A DNA stretch of 64,000 bases from AP-15 sp963790875 (GTDB lineage: Bacteria > Pseudomonadota > Alphaproteobacteria > ATCC43930 > CGMCC-115725). The stretch spans positions 62,001 to 126,000 of the forward strand of contig CAWBQT010000001.1 in NCBI GenBank assembly GCA_963790875.1. Direction: 5' to 3'. The notes under the pieces were generated by a model. It saw only the letters and a program-made list of their open reading frames with translations. It was not told where the DNA came from and did not search any database. Shown here in pieces: positions 45,653 to 54,571 of the stretch. The translations under genes were made by a program, and so were the position numbers. Positions within the stretch are counted from its first letter, which is position 1, and each line of letters begins with the position of its first letter.

Positions 45653-46126
45653 TCAGGAACCGGAACCGAAGATCGGGTAACGGACGCGGTCGCCGGGGGC
45701 GATGCCGAGGCGCGCCGCGGTGCCGCCATTCAATTCGATGACAGCGCGCACCGGCGCCGCGGCCGAAATGATCGCGTCGGATTCGGGCACCGCCCGCTGT
45801 TGGATGTTGACGATCCTGCCCTGTGCATCGACGAACAGCATGTCGAGCGGGATAAGCGTGTTGCGCATCCACATCGTCGCCATCGTCGGCTGCCTGAAGT
45901 CGAACAGCATGCCGGCATCGGGAGCCAGCGACGCGCGAAACATCAGCCCTTGCTCCATCTGCGCCGGCGTCTCGGCGAGTTCGACCGTGAAGCGGTGGTC
46001 GCCATTGGCGGCGACGATCGTCAGGCTCGCTGTCGCGAAGCTCTGCAGCGACGCGGCGAATCCGAATGAGGCCCCGGCAACCAGCAAGACCGACAGCCAC
46101 AGGAACCTGCGGCGCAACAACATCAA
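45653..46126 (-). CDS. DUF192 family exported protein
   Basis: 157 residues with a signal peptide (FLWLSVLLVAGASFGFAAS). The DUF192 core is clear: FTVELAETPAQMEQGLMFRASLAPDAGMLFDF, then MWMRNTLIPLDMLFVDAQGRIVNI. The small beta-barrel domain is periplasmic; its function is not established. It follows mreB by 12 bases in the same direction, so they share a transcript, although the usual partner there would be mreC. Confidence 0.9.
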   Translation of the reverse strand: MMLLRRRFLWLSVLLVAGASFGFAASLQSFATASLTIVAANGDHRFTVELAETPAQMEQGLMFRASLAPDAGMLFDFRQPTMATMWMRNTLIPLDMLFVDAQGRIVNIQQRAVPESDAIISAAAPVRAVIELNGGTAARLGIAPGDRVRYPIFGSGS

Positions 46127-46138
46127 GGGCAGTCCCGG

Positions 46139-47179
46139 TCACCAGTTATTGATCAAGACACCCCTGAAGCTGCGCATCTCTTCGAGGGCACGGCCGGTGC
46201 CGAGGGCGACGCAGGTGAGCGGATCTTCGGCAATCGACACGGACAGTCCGGTGGAATGGCGCAGCACGAGGTCGAGATTGCCGAGCAACGCGCCGCCGCC
46301 GGTCAGGACGATTCCCTTGTCGACGATGTCAGCGGCGAGTTCCGGGGCGGTGTGCTCGAGTGCGACCTTGACCGCTTCGACGATTGCGCCGACCGGTTCG
46401 GCGAGGCTCTCCGCGATCTGCCGTTCGCTGATGATGATCTCCTTTGGCACGCCGTTCATCAGATCGCGACCCTTGATCTGCATCAGCCCGCCTTCCCCGT
46501 CTTCGGGCAGGCAAGCCGAGCCGATCTCCTTCTTGATTCGCTCGGCACTGCCCTCGCCGACCAGAAGGTTATGGTTCCGGCGGATATAGGCGATGATCGC
46601 CTCGTCCATCTTGTCGCCGCCGACTCGAACCGACCGACAATAAACAATGCCGCCGAGCGAGATTACGGCCACCTCGGTTGTCCCGCCGCCGACGTCGACG
46701 ATCATCGAGCCGGTCGGCTCGGTTACCGGCAGCCCGGCTCCAATGGCCGCCGCCATCGGCTCCTCGATCAGGTAGACCCGGCGGGCCCCGGCGGTCTCGG
46801 CCGATTCCTGGATTGCGCGCCGCTCGACCGGCGTCGAGCCGGACGGCACGCAGACGATGATCTGCGGCGTCGCGAAGCCGCGCCGATGATGGATCTTGCG
46901 GATGAAATGCTTGATCATTTCCTCCGTCACTTCGAAATCGGCGATGACGCCGTCGCGCAACGGCCGGATCGCTTGAATATTGCCGGGGGTGCGGCCAAGC
47001 ATCTGTTTGGCTTCTTCGCCGACGGCGAGGACCTGTTTCTTTCCTTTGACGTTGGCGATGGCGACTACCGAGGGTTCATTGAGAACGATACCGCGACCCT
47101 TGACATAGACGAGGGTGTTCGCGGTGCCGAGGTCGATCGCCATGTCGGCCGAGAGCAGACCCAACATTCTTCCGAACAT
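46139..47179 (-). CDS. mreB: Rod shape-determining protein MreB
   Basis: 346 residues from the ATG at 47179 (GGCGGGAAC upstream). It has actin-fold signatures: phosphate 1 MAIDLGTANTLVYVKGRGIVLNEPSVVAI, the connect and phosphate 2 region SMIVDVGGGTTEVAVISLGGIV, and the adenosine motif GIVLTGGGALLGNLD. It polymerises with ATP under the inner membrane and positions cell wall synthesis. mreC and mreD, which normally follow, are absent; a DUF192 gene follows instead. It may be a second mreB copy, or the operon may be split in this genome. Confidence 0.95.
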   Translation of the reverse strand: MFGRMLGLLSADMAIDLGTANTLVYVKGRGIVLNEPSVVAIANVKGKKQVLAVGEEAKQMLGRTPGNIQAIRPLRDGVIADFEVTEEMIKHFIRKIHHRRGFATPQIIVCVPSGSTPVERRAIQESAETAGARRVYLIEEPMAAAIGAGLPVTEPTGSMIVDVGGGTTEVAVISLGGIVYCRSVRVGGDKMDEAIIAYIRRNHNLLVGEGSAERIKKEIGSACLPEDGEGGLMQIKGRDLMNGVPKEIIISERQIAESLAEPVGAIVEAVKVALEHTAPELAADIVDKGIVLTGGGALLGNLDLVLRHSTGLSVSIAEDPLTCVALGTGRALEEMRSFRGVLINNW

Positions 47180-47455
47180 GTTCCCGCCAATCCGAAATTG
47201 CGATCCGCCAGACCAGCAGCCGGCTCGTGCAATGCCATCTGCATCAGATCTGCCGGCCGCCGGCGATGCACCCGGGTTCGATCGCGCCGGGCCGGTATTT
47301 CGCCGAGGCCGGCGCGCGATCCTTGCGGATCGCAGGCTGCGATGCAAGCCGCGTATTGCGGTGTCGGCGTTCGGCGTAAGGCGCGACGGTCCGTGCCGCG
47401 GAGCGAAGAATCTTCGCGACATTTCGCGGCAACCGCCCGAATGCAGCGAAACGGC

Positions 47456-47767
47456 TCAATGTCCGATAAGCTTCAGCAGCGCGGCGACGCCGCCGAGGAT
47501 GCCCAAGGTTTGCAGCCCGACCGCGCCGAACATCCATTTCAGGATCTCGGCCCGCGTCTCGGCAATCTTGCCGTCCACCTCGGCGAACCTTGCGTCGATC
47601 CGGGCCGTCTGTTCGGCGAGCCGCAGATCGAGATATTCGCGGGTGACGACGGCTTCGCCGATCGTCTCCGCCAGTGCGACGGCGACGGCCTGCGCCTGGC
47701 CGGTCGGCAGACCCGCGGCTTCGAGCCGCTGCGCCAGCTTTAAGGTGTCGAAAGCGACCACTGCCAT
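47456..47767 (-). CDS. DUF1640 (CCDC90-like) coiled-coil membrane protein
   Basis: 103 residues. The N-terminus VVAFDTLKLAQRLEAAGLPTGQAQAVAVALAE is the family signature. A coiled coil (about 45-72) and one C-terminal membrane helix (GAVGLQTLGILGGVAALLKLIG) follow. Mitochondrial relatives (MCUR1/CCDC90) regulate ion uptake; the bacterial function is unknown. It is a monocistronic small gene between mreB and the methyltransferase remnant. Confidence 0.85.
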   Translation of the reverse strand: MAVVAFDTLKLAQRLEAAGLPTGQAQAVAVALAETIGEAVVTREYLDLRLAEQTARIDARFAEVDGKIAETRAEILKWMFGAVGLQTLGILGGVAALLKLIGH

Positions 47768-47810
47768 CGCCGCGATGTAAACGCCGAAAAAAGCGCTGAA
47801 GACAAGCGCC

Positions 47811-48573
47811 TCATCGCCGGAATACAGCGACGAGCTCGAGATGCGGGGTCCAGACGAACTGGTCGATCTGCGCCAGCCGTTCGAGCCGGTACCCGCCGCC
47901 TATCAGCGACGCGGCGTCGCGCGCGAAGGTGGCGGGGTTGCAGGAGACGGCTACCCCCGTGTAAAGCCCGGCGCCGGCGAGAGCGGCGGCCTGATCGGCG
48001 GCGCCCGAGCGCGGCGGATCGAACACCATCGCAGCGCCGCTGTCGGTGCGAGTCGAACTCGCCTCGGCCGTCTCGCCCGGTTTCAGAAAATCGCTTGCCG
48101 CCCGGCGCAATCCGGCGATCGGAGCGAACAGCGCCGGCTCCAATACCGGGCATTCCTCGATATCGACGAGCGAGTGGCGGAACCGGCCGCGGAACCCGAC
48201 CCGGATTTCTTGTCGGCTATCGCGGGGCCGGTAGAGGCCGAGCCGCGCTCGCCGGCGCGCCGGTGCGACGACCTGCAACGGGGCAATCGTGCCCGGCTCG
48301 ACGCGCCACCGGTCGAGGCCCGCGCGCAGGTTGTCAAGCTTGGCCCGCCGATAAGCCTCCGGGTCGAGATGCTGCAGTGCGGCAGGGCGGGGCCGCCCTG
48401 GACCCGGCGCGATCAGATCGACGAAATGCCCCTCGTAGCCGCCGCTGCGCCGCGCCGAGGCGAGCGCGCGACCGATCGCCCGGCACAGTGAACGGCAGGT
48501 AGACAGAGTGGCCCTGCCATGTAGCGACGCCGTCGCCCGCGACCCCGATCCGCTCGACCGTAACCTCGACCAA
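47811..48573 (-). pseudogene. RlmD/TrmA-type 23S rRNA (uracil-5-)methyltransferase, frameshift plus internal deletion
   Basis: The TRAM-like start VEVTVERIGVAGDGVATWQGHSVYLPFTVPGD (from a TTG at 48573) is in one frame. After a shift near 48430-48480 the sequence continues as VVAPARRRARLGLYR and LKPGETAEASSTRTDSG. There it jumps directly to AAMVFDPPRSGA and the end VAVSCNPATFARDAASLIGGGYRLER. About 150 residues, including the SAM-binding loop (usually DLFxGxGTF), are missing. The catalytic Cys motif SCNP remains. The remaining length is near 255 residues against about 410 for the family. It is non-functional even if the frameshift were an error. Confidence 0.75.
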
Positions 48574-48638
48574 TTCCGCCTCGGGAGTGGGGAGGAAACC
48601 TGTGCTGCAGCCCTACGACAGGTTCAAGTTCGTCCGAC

Positions 48639-48773
48639 ATGAGACGCAAATTTCGCTTGCAGCCGGGGTCTCCGCAAGGGCTGGCAATGTATCGATGGGT
48701 CTATTGGAGCGGGGTCGCCCTCTTCGTCGTCTGGACCGCGTTCTCCGCTTACAGCGTGCTCAAGGGTTTCTGA
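48639..48773 (+). CDS. Small single-pass membrane protein (44 aa)
   Basis: From the ATG at 48639 the product is MRRKFRLQPGSPQGLAM followed by a hydrophobic helix, YWSGVALFVVWTAFSAYSV, and LKGF. The ending codon is followed 88 bases later by mmsA. The basic N-terminus and single helix suggest an inner-membrane peptide. An internal ATG (48690) would give 27 residues. Ribosome-binding sequence is weak (CAGG). No family known to me. Confidence 0.4.
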   Translation: MRRKFRLQPGSPQGLAMYRWVYWSGVALFVVWTAFSAYSVLKGF

Positions 48774-48861
48774 TCGCCGGTCGGTGAACAAAAATCCCTG
48801 CCCGCAACGGTGCGGCCGGCTATCATGGTGCCGGTCGACAACCGATCGGGCGGTCACCCTG

Positions 48862-50355
48862 ATGAACGATATCCAGCATTACATCGGCGGCAAGCGCGTC
48901 GACGGGACGAGCGGGCGTTGGGGCGAGGTCTTCAACCCGGCGACCGGCGAGCAGGTTCGCCGGGTCTCCTTCGCCGGGAAGGCCGAGGTCGATCGCGCCG
49001 TCGCTGCGGCCGCCGGCGCATTTCCGGGCTGGGCCGCGACGCCGCCGCTCAGCCGCGCGCGGATCCTCTTCAAATTTCTGGAACTCCTCGCCCGCAACCA
49101 CGACGCCCTGGCGCGCCTCATCTCCGAGGAGCACGGCAAGGTCTTTTCCGACGCACAGGGCGAAATCACCCGCGGCGTCGAGGTCGTCGAATTCGCCTGC
49201 GGCATCCCGCATCTGATGAAGGGCGAGTTCTCCGAGCAAGTCGGGCGCGGCATCGACACCTGGTCGGTGCGGCAGCCGCTCGGCGTCTGCGCCGGCATTA
49301 CGCCGTTCAATTTTCCCGCGATGGTGCCGATGTGGATGTTTCCGATGGCGCTGGCCACCGGCAACACCTTCATCCTGAAGCCGTCGGAACGCGACCCGTC
49401 GGCCGGTCTGCGCATCGCCGAACTGTTGACCGAGGCCGGATTGCCGGCCGGCGTCTTCAACGTCGTCAACGGCGATAAGACGGCGGTCGACGCCATCCTC
49501 GAACATGGGGGGATCGCCGCGGTCAGCTTTGTCGGCTCGACGGCGATCGCCGAATACATCTATGCGCACGCCGCGGCGGCCGGAAAGCGGGTGCAGGCCT
49601 TGGGCGGTGCCAAAAACCACATGGTGGTGATGCCGGACGCCGATCTCGACCAGGCGACCGACGCGCTGATGGGCGCCGCCTACGGGGCGGCCGGCGAGCG
49701 CTGCATGGCGGTTTCGGTCGCGGTCGCGGTCGGCGGCGTCGGCGACCGGCTGATGGAAAGGCTGGTGCCGCGGGTGCGCGCGTTGAAGATCGGCCCGGGC
49801 ACCGACCCCGAAGCCGAGATGGGCCCGCTCGTCACCCGCCAGCATCTCGATCGCGTGCGCTCCTATGTCGATCTCGGCATCCGCGAAGGGGCGAAGCTCG
49901 CCGTCGACGGCCGAGATCTCAAATTGCAGGGCTACGAGAACGGTTTCTTCCTCGGCGGCTGCCTGTTCGACGAGGTGAAGCCCGAGATGCGGATCTACAA
50001 GGAAGAGATCTTCGGGCCGGTATTGTCGGTCGTGCGCACGCCCGGTTTCGAGGAGGCGACGCGGCTCGTCAACGAGCACGAATACGGCAACGGGGTCGCG
50101 ATCTTCACGCGCGACGGCGACGCGGCGCGCGAATTCGCCAATCGCGCACAGATCGGCATGGTCGGCATCAACGTGCCGATCCCGGTACCGATGGCATTTC
50201 ACAGCTTTGGCGGCTGGAAACGCTCGTTGTTCGGCGACATGGCGGTCTATGGCAGCGAGGGCGTGCGCTTCTACACGCGGCTCAAGACGATGACAGCGCG
50301 CTGGCCCGCCGGCATCCGCGCCGGCGCCGAATACGTGATGCCGACGATGCGGTAG
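48862..50355 (+). CDS. mmsA: CoA-acylating methylmalonate-semialdehyde dehydrogenase
   Basis: 497 residues of the aldehyde dehydrogenase fold: NAD site ITPFNFPAMVPMWMFPMA, KPSERDPSAG, VNGDKTAVDAIL, VSFVGSTAIAEYIY, catalytic Cys in GAAGERCMAVS. The ending with PIPVPMAFHSFGGWKRSLFGD is characteristic of MmsA/IolA. It converts methylmalonate (or malonate) semialdehyde with CoA and NAD+ to propionyl-CoA (or acetyl-CoA), in valine and inositol breakdown. The start ATG at 48862 follows CCCTG; no strong ribosome site. Other valine-pathway genes are not beside it. Confidence 0.95.
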   Translation: MNDIQHYIGGKRVDGTSGRWGEVFNPATGEQVRRVSFAGKAEVDRAVAAAAGAFPGWAATPPLSRARILFKFLELLARNHDALARLISEEHGKVFSDAQGEITRGVEVVEFACGIPHLMKGEFSEQVGRGIDTWSVRQPLGVCAGITPFNFPAMVPMWMFPMALATGNTFILKPSERDPSAGLRIAELLTEAGLPAGVFNVVNGDKTAVDAILEHGGIAAVSFVGSTAIAEYIYAHAAAAGKRVQALGGAKNHMVVMPDADLDQATDALMGAAYGAAGERCMAVSVAVAVGGVGDRLMERLVPRVRALKIGPGTDPEAEMGPLVTRQHLDRVRSYVDLGIREGAKLAVDGRDLKLQGYENGFFLGGCLFDEVKPEMRIYKEEIFGPVLSVVRTPGFEEATRLVNEHEYGNGVAIFTRDGDAAREFANRAQIGMVGINVPIPVPMAFHSFGGWKRSLFGDMAVYGSEGVRFYTRLKTMTARWPAGIRAGAEYVMPTMR

Positions 50356-50399
50356 CGCCAGAGACGGACGGGGCGCGCAGGCTGCGCCACTCCTTTCGT

Positions 50400-51830
50400 T
50401 CAATCATTGTCCGGCGGGGTAGGCGGCCTCTTGTCGTTGATGAAATAACGCCCTGGCAGCGGGGCCGGGATCGAGGCGAACGGGCGCGGGGCCGCATTGA
50501 AGTCGAAGAAATCGGCGAGGTCGTCGGCCCGCGCATCGGCGAAATCTCCGGGCGGGATCCGGCCGAGCCCAAATACGACCTCGACAAAACGCAGGATGCT
50601 GCCGAAGTCGTGCTGGATCGGCGAGATGTAGCCGGGCGGCGTATAGGCTGAGATCGCCAGGAGCGGAACCCGAAAGCCGAGTTCGTAATAGCCGAACGAG
50701 CGCCTGTTCGGCGGTGGTGGTGCGACATGGTCGTACCAGCCGCCCCAATCGTCCCAGGTAACGAGGATCGCGGTGCTGTTCCAATCAGGACTGCCACCGA
50801 TCGCATTGACGATCGCGGCGACCCAGGAGGGTCCGGTGCCGTCCTGGGTGTAGTTGGGATGGTCGGAATAGCGACCGTCGGGGATCACCCAACTGACCGA
50901 CTGTAGCCGGTTGGCGGCGATGTCGGCAAGCACCTGCGGCGGCTGCAGGACGATCGTGCCATTCGTCCAATCCCGGCCTTCGCAATTCGCGTGCGACGGC
51001 CGGCACAGGTGGCGAATGGCGTTGGGCGCCGTCCAGATCGAGCCGGCTGAAGGCGCATAATAGCGCCAGGAGATCGGCGGCAGATGTCGATCGAGCAGGT
51101 CCGGCAAAGTCTGATGTTCGAAGCAAGGGAAGACATAGCCTTCCTCCTGGCCGCCCGGTCCGATCACCGCGACCCGCTGGTCTGCCGGCGCCGCACAGCC
51201 GGCCTGCTCACCCACTATGACCATGTTCTCTGCGGCAAAGAGCGCGCTCATCGCCGTTATTTGCGAGGTTCCCGCCAGCAGAAACTGGTGCGCCGGAAAG
51301 CTCGGCCCCTGGTTAGTCTGGAACATCCGGTTGGCGAAACCATAGCGTCGGGCGATTTCGAGATAGGGCGTCACATCGGCGCCGTCGACATAACGGAACT
51401 GCGGCAGGCTGGGGCAAGGCTGGTAGGTCTGCGATGCCGTGCACTCGATCAGATCGGCGCCGTCTATCCGGCCGTTGTCATACATCTCGGTAAAGGCCTC
51501 GTGGGTGTGATCGAGATCATAGGTGTCACCCAACGGGATCGGCGTCAGCGGCACCACCTGACCGGTCGAGGTAACCCCGCTGCTCGCCAGGTCCGCGCGC
51601 GGCAAATCGGCCCTGAAGGCGCCAAACAAATTGTCCGGCGTCCGGTTCTCCTGGATCACGATGACCACGTGCCGGATCTGGGCGATCGTCGCAGCGGCGG
51701 CTGCCGGGCAGGCGGCGGTCAGCGGTAAGAACAGAAGACCGGCGATCGATCCGCGGATGGTGCCGCGGCGGTTCCGGTGTACGGCGCCGGCGTTCCGTCG
51801 GCAAGGGCGACGCCGTGGCGGGAGACGCAT
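50400..51830 (-). CDS. Secreted phosphoesterase (PF04185, acid phosphatase/phospholipase C-like)
   Basis: 476 residues with a basic N-terminus and export helix (IAGLLFLPLTAACPAAAAA). The metal and nucleophile region VVIVIQENRTPDNLFGAF, with NQGPSFPAHQFLLAGTS, TWDDWGGWYDHV and a late Asp/His set, defines the phosphoesterase family that contains acid phosphatases and phospholipases C. It acts on phosphate esters in the periplasm or outside. It starts 26 bases behind the GloVer-repeat gene and is second in that operon. It converges on mmsA with a 44-base gap. Confidence 0.85.
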   Translation of the reverse strand: MRLPPRRRPCRRNAGAVHRNRRGTIRGSIAGLLFLPLTAACPAAAAATIAQIRHVVIVIQENRTPDNLFGAFRADLPRADLASSGVTSTGQVVPLTPIPLGDTYDLDHTHEAFTEMYDNGRIDGADLIECTASQTYQPCPSLPQFRYVDGADVTPYLEIARRYGFANRMFQTNQGPSFPAHQFLLAGTSQITAMSALFAAENMVIVGEQAGCAAPADQRVAVIGPGGQEEGYVFPCFEHQTLPDLLDRHLPPISWRYYAPSAGSIWTAPNAIRHLCRPSHANCEGRDWTNGTIVLQPPQVLADIAANRLQSVSWVIPDGRYSDHPNYTQDGTGPSWVAAIVNAIGGSPDWNSTAILVTWDDWGGWYDHVAPPPPNRRSFGYYELGFRVPLLAISAYTPPGYISPIQHDFGSILRFVEVVFGLGRIPPGDFADARADDLADFFDFNAAPRPFASIPAPLPGRYFINDKRPPTPPDND

Positions 51831-51856
51831 TGCAAGTTGCGGTGGCCGAGGCGAGG

Positions 51857-53173
51857 CTACGGCTTTATCTCGAAAACGATGCCGTCATTGTTGACGCTCC
51901 CGCCGAACTCGGTCGTTCCGTAGAGCGCGCCGCCGCTGCCGAGCGCGAGTGTCGCAACTGGCTCGTCGCCGTCCGGGCCGGCGAAATCGTGCAGCACGGT
52001 CTCGGTCCAGTCGCGGCCGGTGGCCGAGGCCAGCTTGAACACGGTTCCATAACCAGAGGCGCCGTCCAGCGAGGTTGTCCCATAAAGCGCTCCCGCCGAA
52101 TCCCGGATCAGTCCGCCGACCGGAGCCGCGCCGTCGGAGAAGGCAAAGCTGTGCAGCACCCGCTCGGCTCCGTAGTCGGGCGGAAGCAGTGCATACACGG
52201 TGCCCCAGTTTCCTGAACCGCCATGCATCGTAGTGCCGTAAAGCGTGCCGCCTTGGCCGCGCAACGGCCCCGAATAAGGGTCGGCGCCGTCGGCGCAAAA
52301 TTCTTGCGCGCAAAACTGATAGATCACGCGAAATGACCATTGGCTGCTGCCGGTCGCAGGCGGCGTCAACTCGAAGGCGGTACCGTGGCCATTGGCACCG
52401 GCTTCAGAGGTCGTGCCGTATAATTTGCCAGCGCTGCCCAAAACGAGGCTGCCAAGCGGCCCGGCACCGTCGTGGAAAGCAAAGTCATGAATGACCGCGT
52501 ACCGCCATTCGGCTTGCCCTGCCGCCGGCGGCGTCAGCGCAAAAACCGCGCCGTCGGAATGGGCGCCGCCGCCAAAGGCGGTGCCGTAAAGGACGTTGCG
52601 GGGATCGCGCAATACCGGGGCCGAAGGAGCGCTGCCGTCCCTGCAGAGCTTTTCGGCGCAGAAGTCGTGAAGGGGGGTCAGCGACCATCTTGTCGCACCG
52701 GCGGCTGGGCGCCGCAGTCGAAACACCGTGCCATTGCCATGCGCGCCGCCGCTGCTAGTCGTGCCGAAAAAGCCGCCGGCGCCATCCGGGGTCAGGCCTG
52801 CGAGGGGCAAGGTGCCGCCGACGCAACCCGTCGTCACGCAGAAATCGTAGAGATGGGTCAGCGTCCAGCCAGTCTTACCGATCGCGGGCGGGGTGAGTTG
52901 GAAGACAAGACCGGAGCTGAAACTGCCTCCGGCAGCGGCGGTGCCGAAAAGCGCGCCGGTGCGGCCGATGAAGAGGGCGCTCTGCGGGTTCGCGCCACCG
53001 ATGCCGGCGAACCGCTTCAGCACGAGCGCCGTCGATTGCGCATCGGCGGCGCTGCCCGCAACCAATGCCGCCGCTCCGAAGAACAGGGCGGTCAGGGGCC
53101 GATCTATCCATCGGCGCAACGCATCCCGGAGCAATCGGTCCCCCTGCCGCGCTCGCAGGCCGGCCTCGGGCAA
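51857..53173 (-). CDS. Secreted GloVer-repeat (TIGR03803) propeller-like protein
   Basis: 438 residues with an export helix (LTALFFGAAALVAGSAADAQ). About seven repeats of 50-55 residues share the pattern G-x-L-Y/F-G-T-x-x-x-G-G-x-x-x-x-G-x-V-F-x-L, for example GALFGTAAAGGSFSSGLVFQL, LYGTTSEAGANGHGTAFEL and GALYGTTEFGGSVNNDGIVF. Such GloVer repeats build a beta-propeller-like secreted protein of unknown function. The reading from 53173 may start a little further in. Co-transcribed with the secreted phosphoesterase. Confidence 0.85.
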   Translation of the reverse strand: MPEAGLRARQGDRLLRDALRRWIDRPLTALFFGAAALVAGSAADAQSTALVLKRFAGIGGANPQSALFIGRTGALFGTAAAGGSFSSGLVFQLTPPAIGKTGWTLTHLYDFCVTTGCVGGTLPLAGLTPDGAGGFFGTTSSGGAHGNGTVFRLRRPAAGATRWSLTPLHDFCAEKLCRDGSAPSAPVLRDPRNVLYGTAFGGGAHSDGAVFALTPPAAGQAEWRYAVIHDFAFHDGAGPLGSLVLGSAGKLYGTTSEAGANGHGTAFELTPPATGSSQWSFRVIYQFCAQEFCADGADPYSGPLRGQGGTLYGTTMHGGSGNWGTVYALLPPDYGAERVLHSFAFSDGAAPVGGLIRDSAGALYGTTSLDGASGYGTVFKLASATGRDWTETVLHDFAGPDGDEPVATLALGSGGALYGTTEFGGSVNNDGIVFEIKP

Positions 53174-53273
53174 ACACCGCCAAGGCCGGCCGCAGCGGTA
53201 TTACGGGACGGCGTCGATCGCCATCCCCGCGTACAGGAGTGGCCGGGCGACCACGCCAACGGCGATTATCGGA

Positions 53274-54419
53274 TCAATGCCACAGGCGCTTCGAGGCGAT
53301 CTCGGCACCCTGCGCCATTGCCGTGAGCTTTTTGAATGAGATGTCGGGGTCGAGTTTGCCGTAGCCGGCAAAGGTGCCAAAGCCGCAATCGCTGCCGGCG
53401 ATGACCCGCTCGCGGCCGACGATGTCGGCGAAGCGGCAGATCCGCTCGGCGACGAGTTCAGGATGCTCGACATAGTTGGTCGAAGTGTCGAGGACGCCCG
53501 GGATCAGGATCTTGTCGTCAGGCAGCTTGGTCTCCTGCCAGACATTCCATTCATGCGCATGCCGCGGATTGGCGGCCTCGACGACGAGCGCCTGCGGCTT
53601 CGCCTGGACGAGAATCGGCGCCACCTTGGCAAATTCAATGTCGTGGTCGTGCGGTCCCTCGTAATTGCCCCAGCAGATGTGGATGCGCGCCCGGTCGGCC
53701 GGGACGTTGCGCAAGGCGTGGTTCAACACCTCGACATGGAACGCCGCGCGCTTGAGGAAATCCGCTTCGCTCAAATCCTGGAAACTGGTGTGCCGCGCCA
53801 TCGCCAAATCGGGACAATCGAGCTGCAGCACGAAGCCGGCTTTGGCGATCGCCTCGTATTCCTCCTGCATCGCATCGGCGATCGCCTCGACATAGGCCTC
53901 GTAAGACGGATAGTGCCGGTTCGTCTGGAACACCGGCACGAGCCCGGGCGAGGCCGCGGTCATGAACCCCTCGGTGGTCGCGACTTGGCCGAGCGCCAAG
54001 CGCAAATTGTCGAGATCCTGCGCCAGCGCCTCGCGGTCTTTCCAGGCGATCGGGCCGACGCAGACGGCGCGGCGCGCGTTGGTGGCGCCAGTCATCCGCT
54101 CGTAGGCGGCGAGAAAATTCGGATGGTCGCGGGTATCGAGCCGCGGCTTTGCCGGTTCGTGTCCGGCAAAGCCGGTCAGACGGTCGGCGATATAGGTCGA
54201 ATAGCCGGGCTTCGACATTTCTCCGTCGTTGACAATGTCGACCCCGACCGCGGCCTGGCGGCGGACGATGTCGACGACTGCCTGGCGCACCAGCCGCGCC
54301 AGCATGTCCTTGTCGTAGGGCTCGCCCTGATCTTTTTTGACCAGCACTTCGCGCAGTTCGGGCGGGCGTGGCAGGCTACCGACATGGGTCGTCAGGATGC
54401 GGTCTCGGCTCGTCTTCAT
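53274..54419 (-). CDS. MetE-like (cobalamin-independent methionine synthase II family) zinc methyltransferase, copy 1
   Basis: 381 residues, equal to the C-terminal barrel of MetE. It opens RILTTHVGSLPRPPEL. Zinc ligands appear as His-x-Cys in ARIHICWGNYEGPHDHD and Cys in VIAGSDCGFGTF. FVLQLDCPDLAMARH and DTSTNYVEHPELVAERI complete the barrel. Full MetE has an extra N-terminal barrel for folate, which is absent. Relatives include methyltransferases of unknown substrates and epoxyalkane:CoM transferase. It diverges from the MFS gene and is paralogous to 55894-57078. Confidence 0.88.
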   Translation of the reverse strand: MKTSRDRILTTHVGSLPRPPELREVLVKKDQGEPYDKDMLARLVRQAVVDIVRRQAAVGVDIVNDGEMSKPGYSTYIADRLTGFAGHEPAKPRLDTRDHPNFLAAYERMTGATNARRAVCVGPIAWKDREALAQDLDNLRLALGQVATTEGFMTAASPGLVPVFQTNRHYPSYEAYVEAIADAMQEEYEAIAKAGFVLQLDCPDLAMARHTSFQDLSEADFLKRAAFHVEVLNHALRNVPADRARIHICWGNYEGPHDHDIEFAKVAPILVQAKPQALVVEAANPRHAHEWNVWQETKLPDDKILIPGVLDTSTNYVEHPELVAERICRFADIVGRERVIAGSDCGFGTFAGYGKLDPDISFKKLTAMAQGAEIASKRLWH

Positions 54420-54514
54420 CGCTTTCCCCTTTTCACCTTCGTAAGTGCCAACATGCCGGGCTTCCCGGCCCCCGGCAAGTCGTTGACAGCGAGGTCCGAG
54501 TCCTTAAATAGAGT

Positions 54515-54528
54515 TTAATCAAGATTAA
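54515..54528. promoter_or_regulatory. Palindrome in the divergent MetE-like/MFS promoter region
   Basis: TTAATC (54515-54520) and GATTAA (54523-54528) flank AA. The palindrome is in the AT-rich centre of the 152-base region between the divergent genes. It is a candidate operator of a regulator not encoded here. Confidence 0.4.
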
Positions 54529-54571
54529 CCCGGATTACGGGTCGGCGAATAAACGCGGCGGAGGAGACACT

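Noticed and set aside
48823..50403. 526-codon minus-strand frame opposite mmsA
   Set aside because: It is antisense to a well-supported dehydrogenase; codon bias explains its openness.
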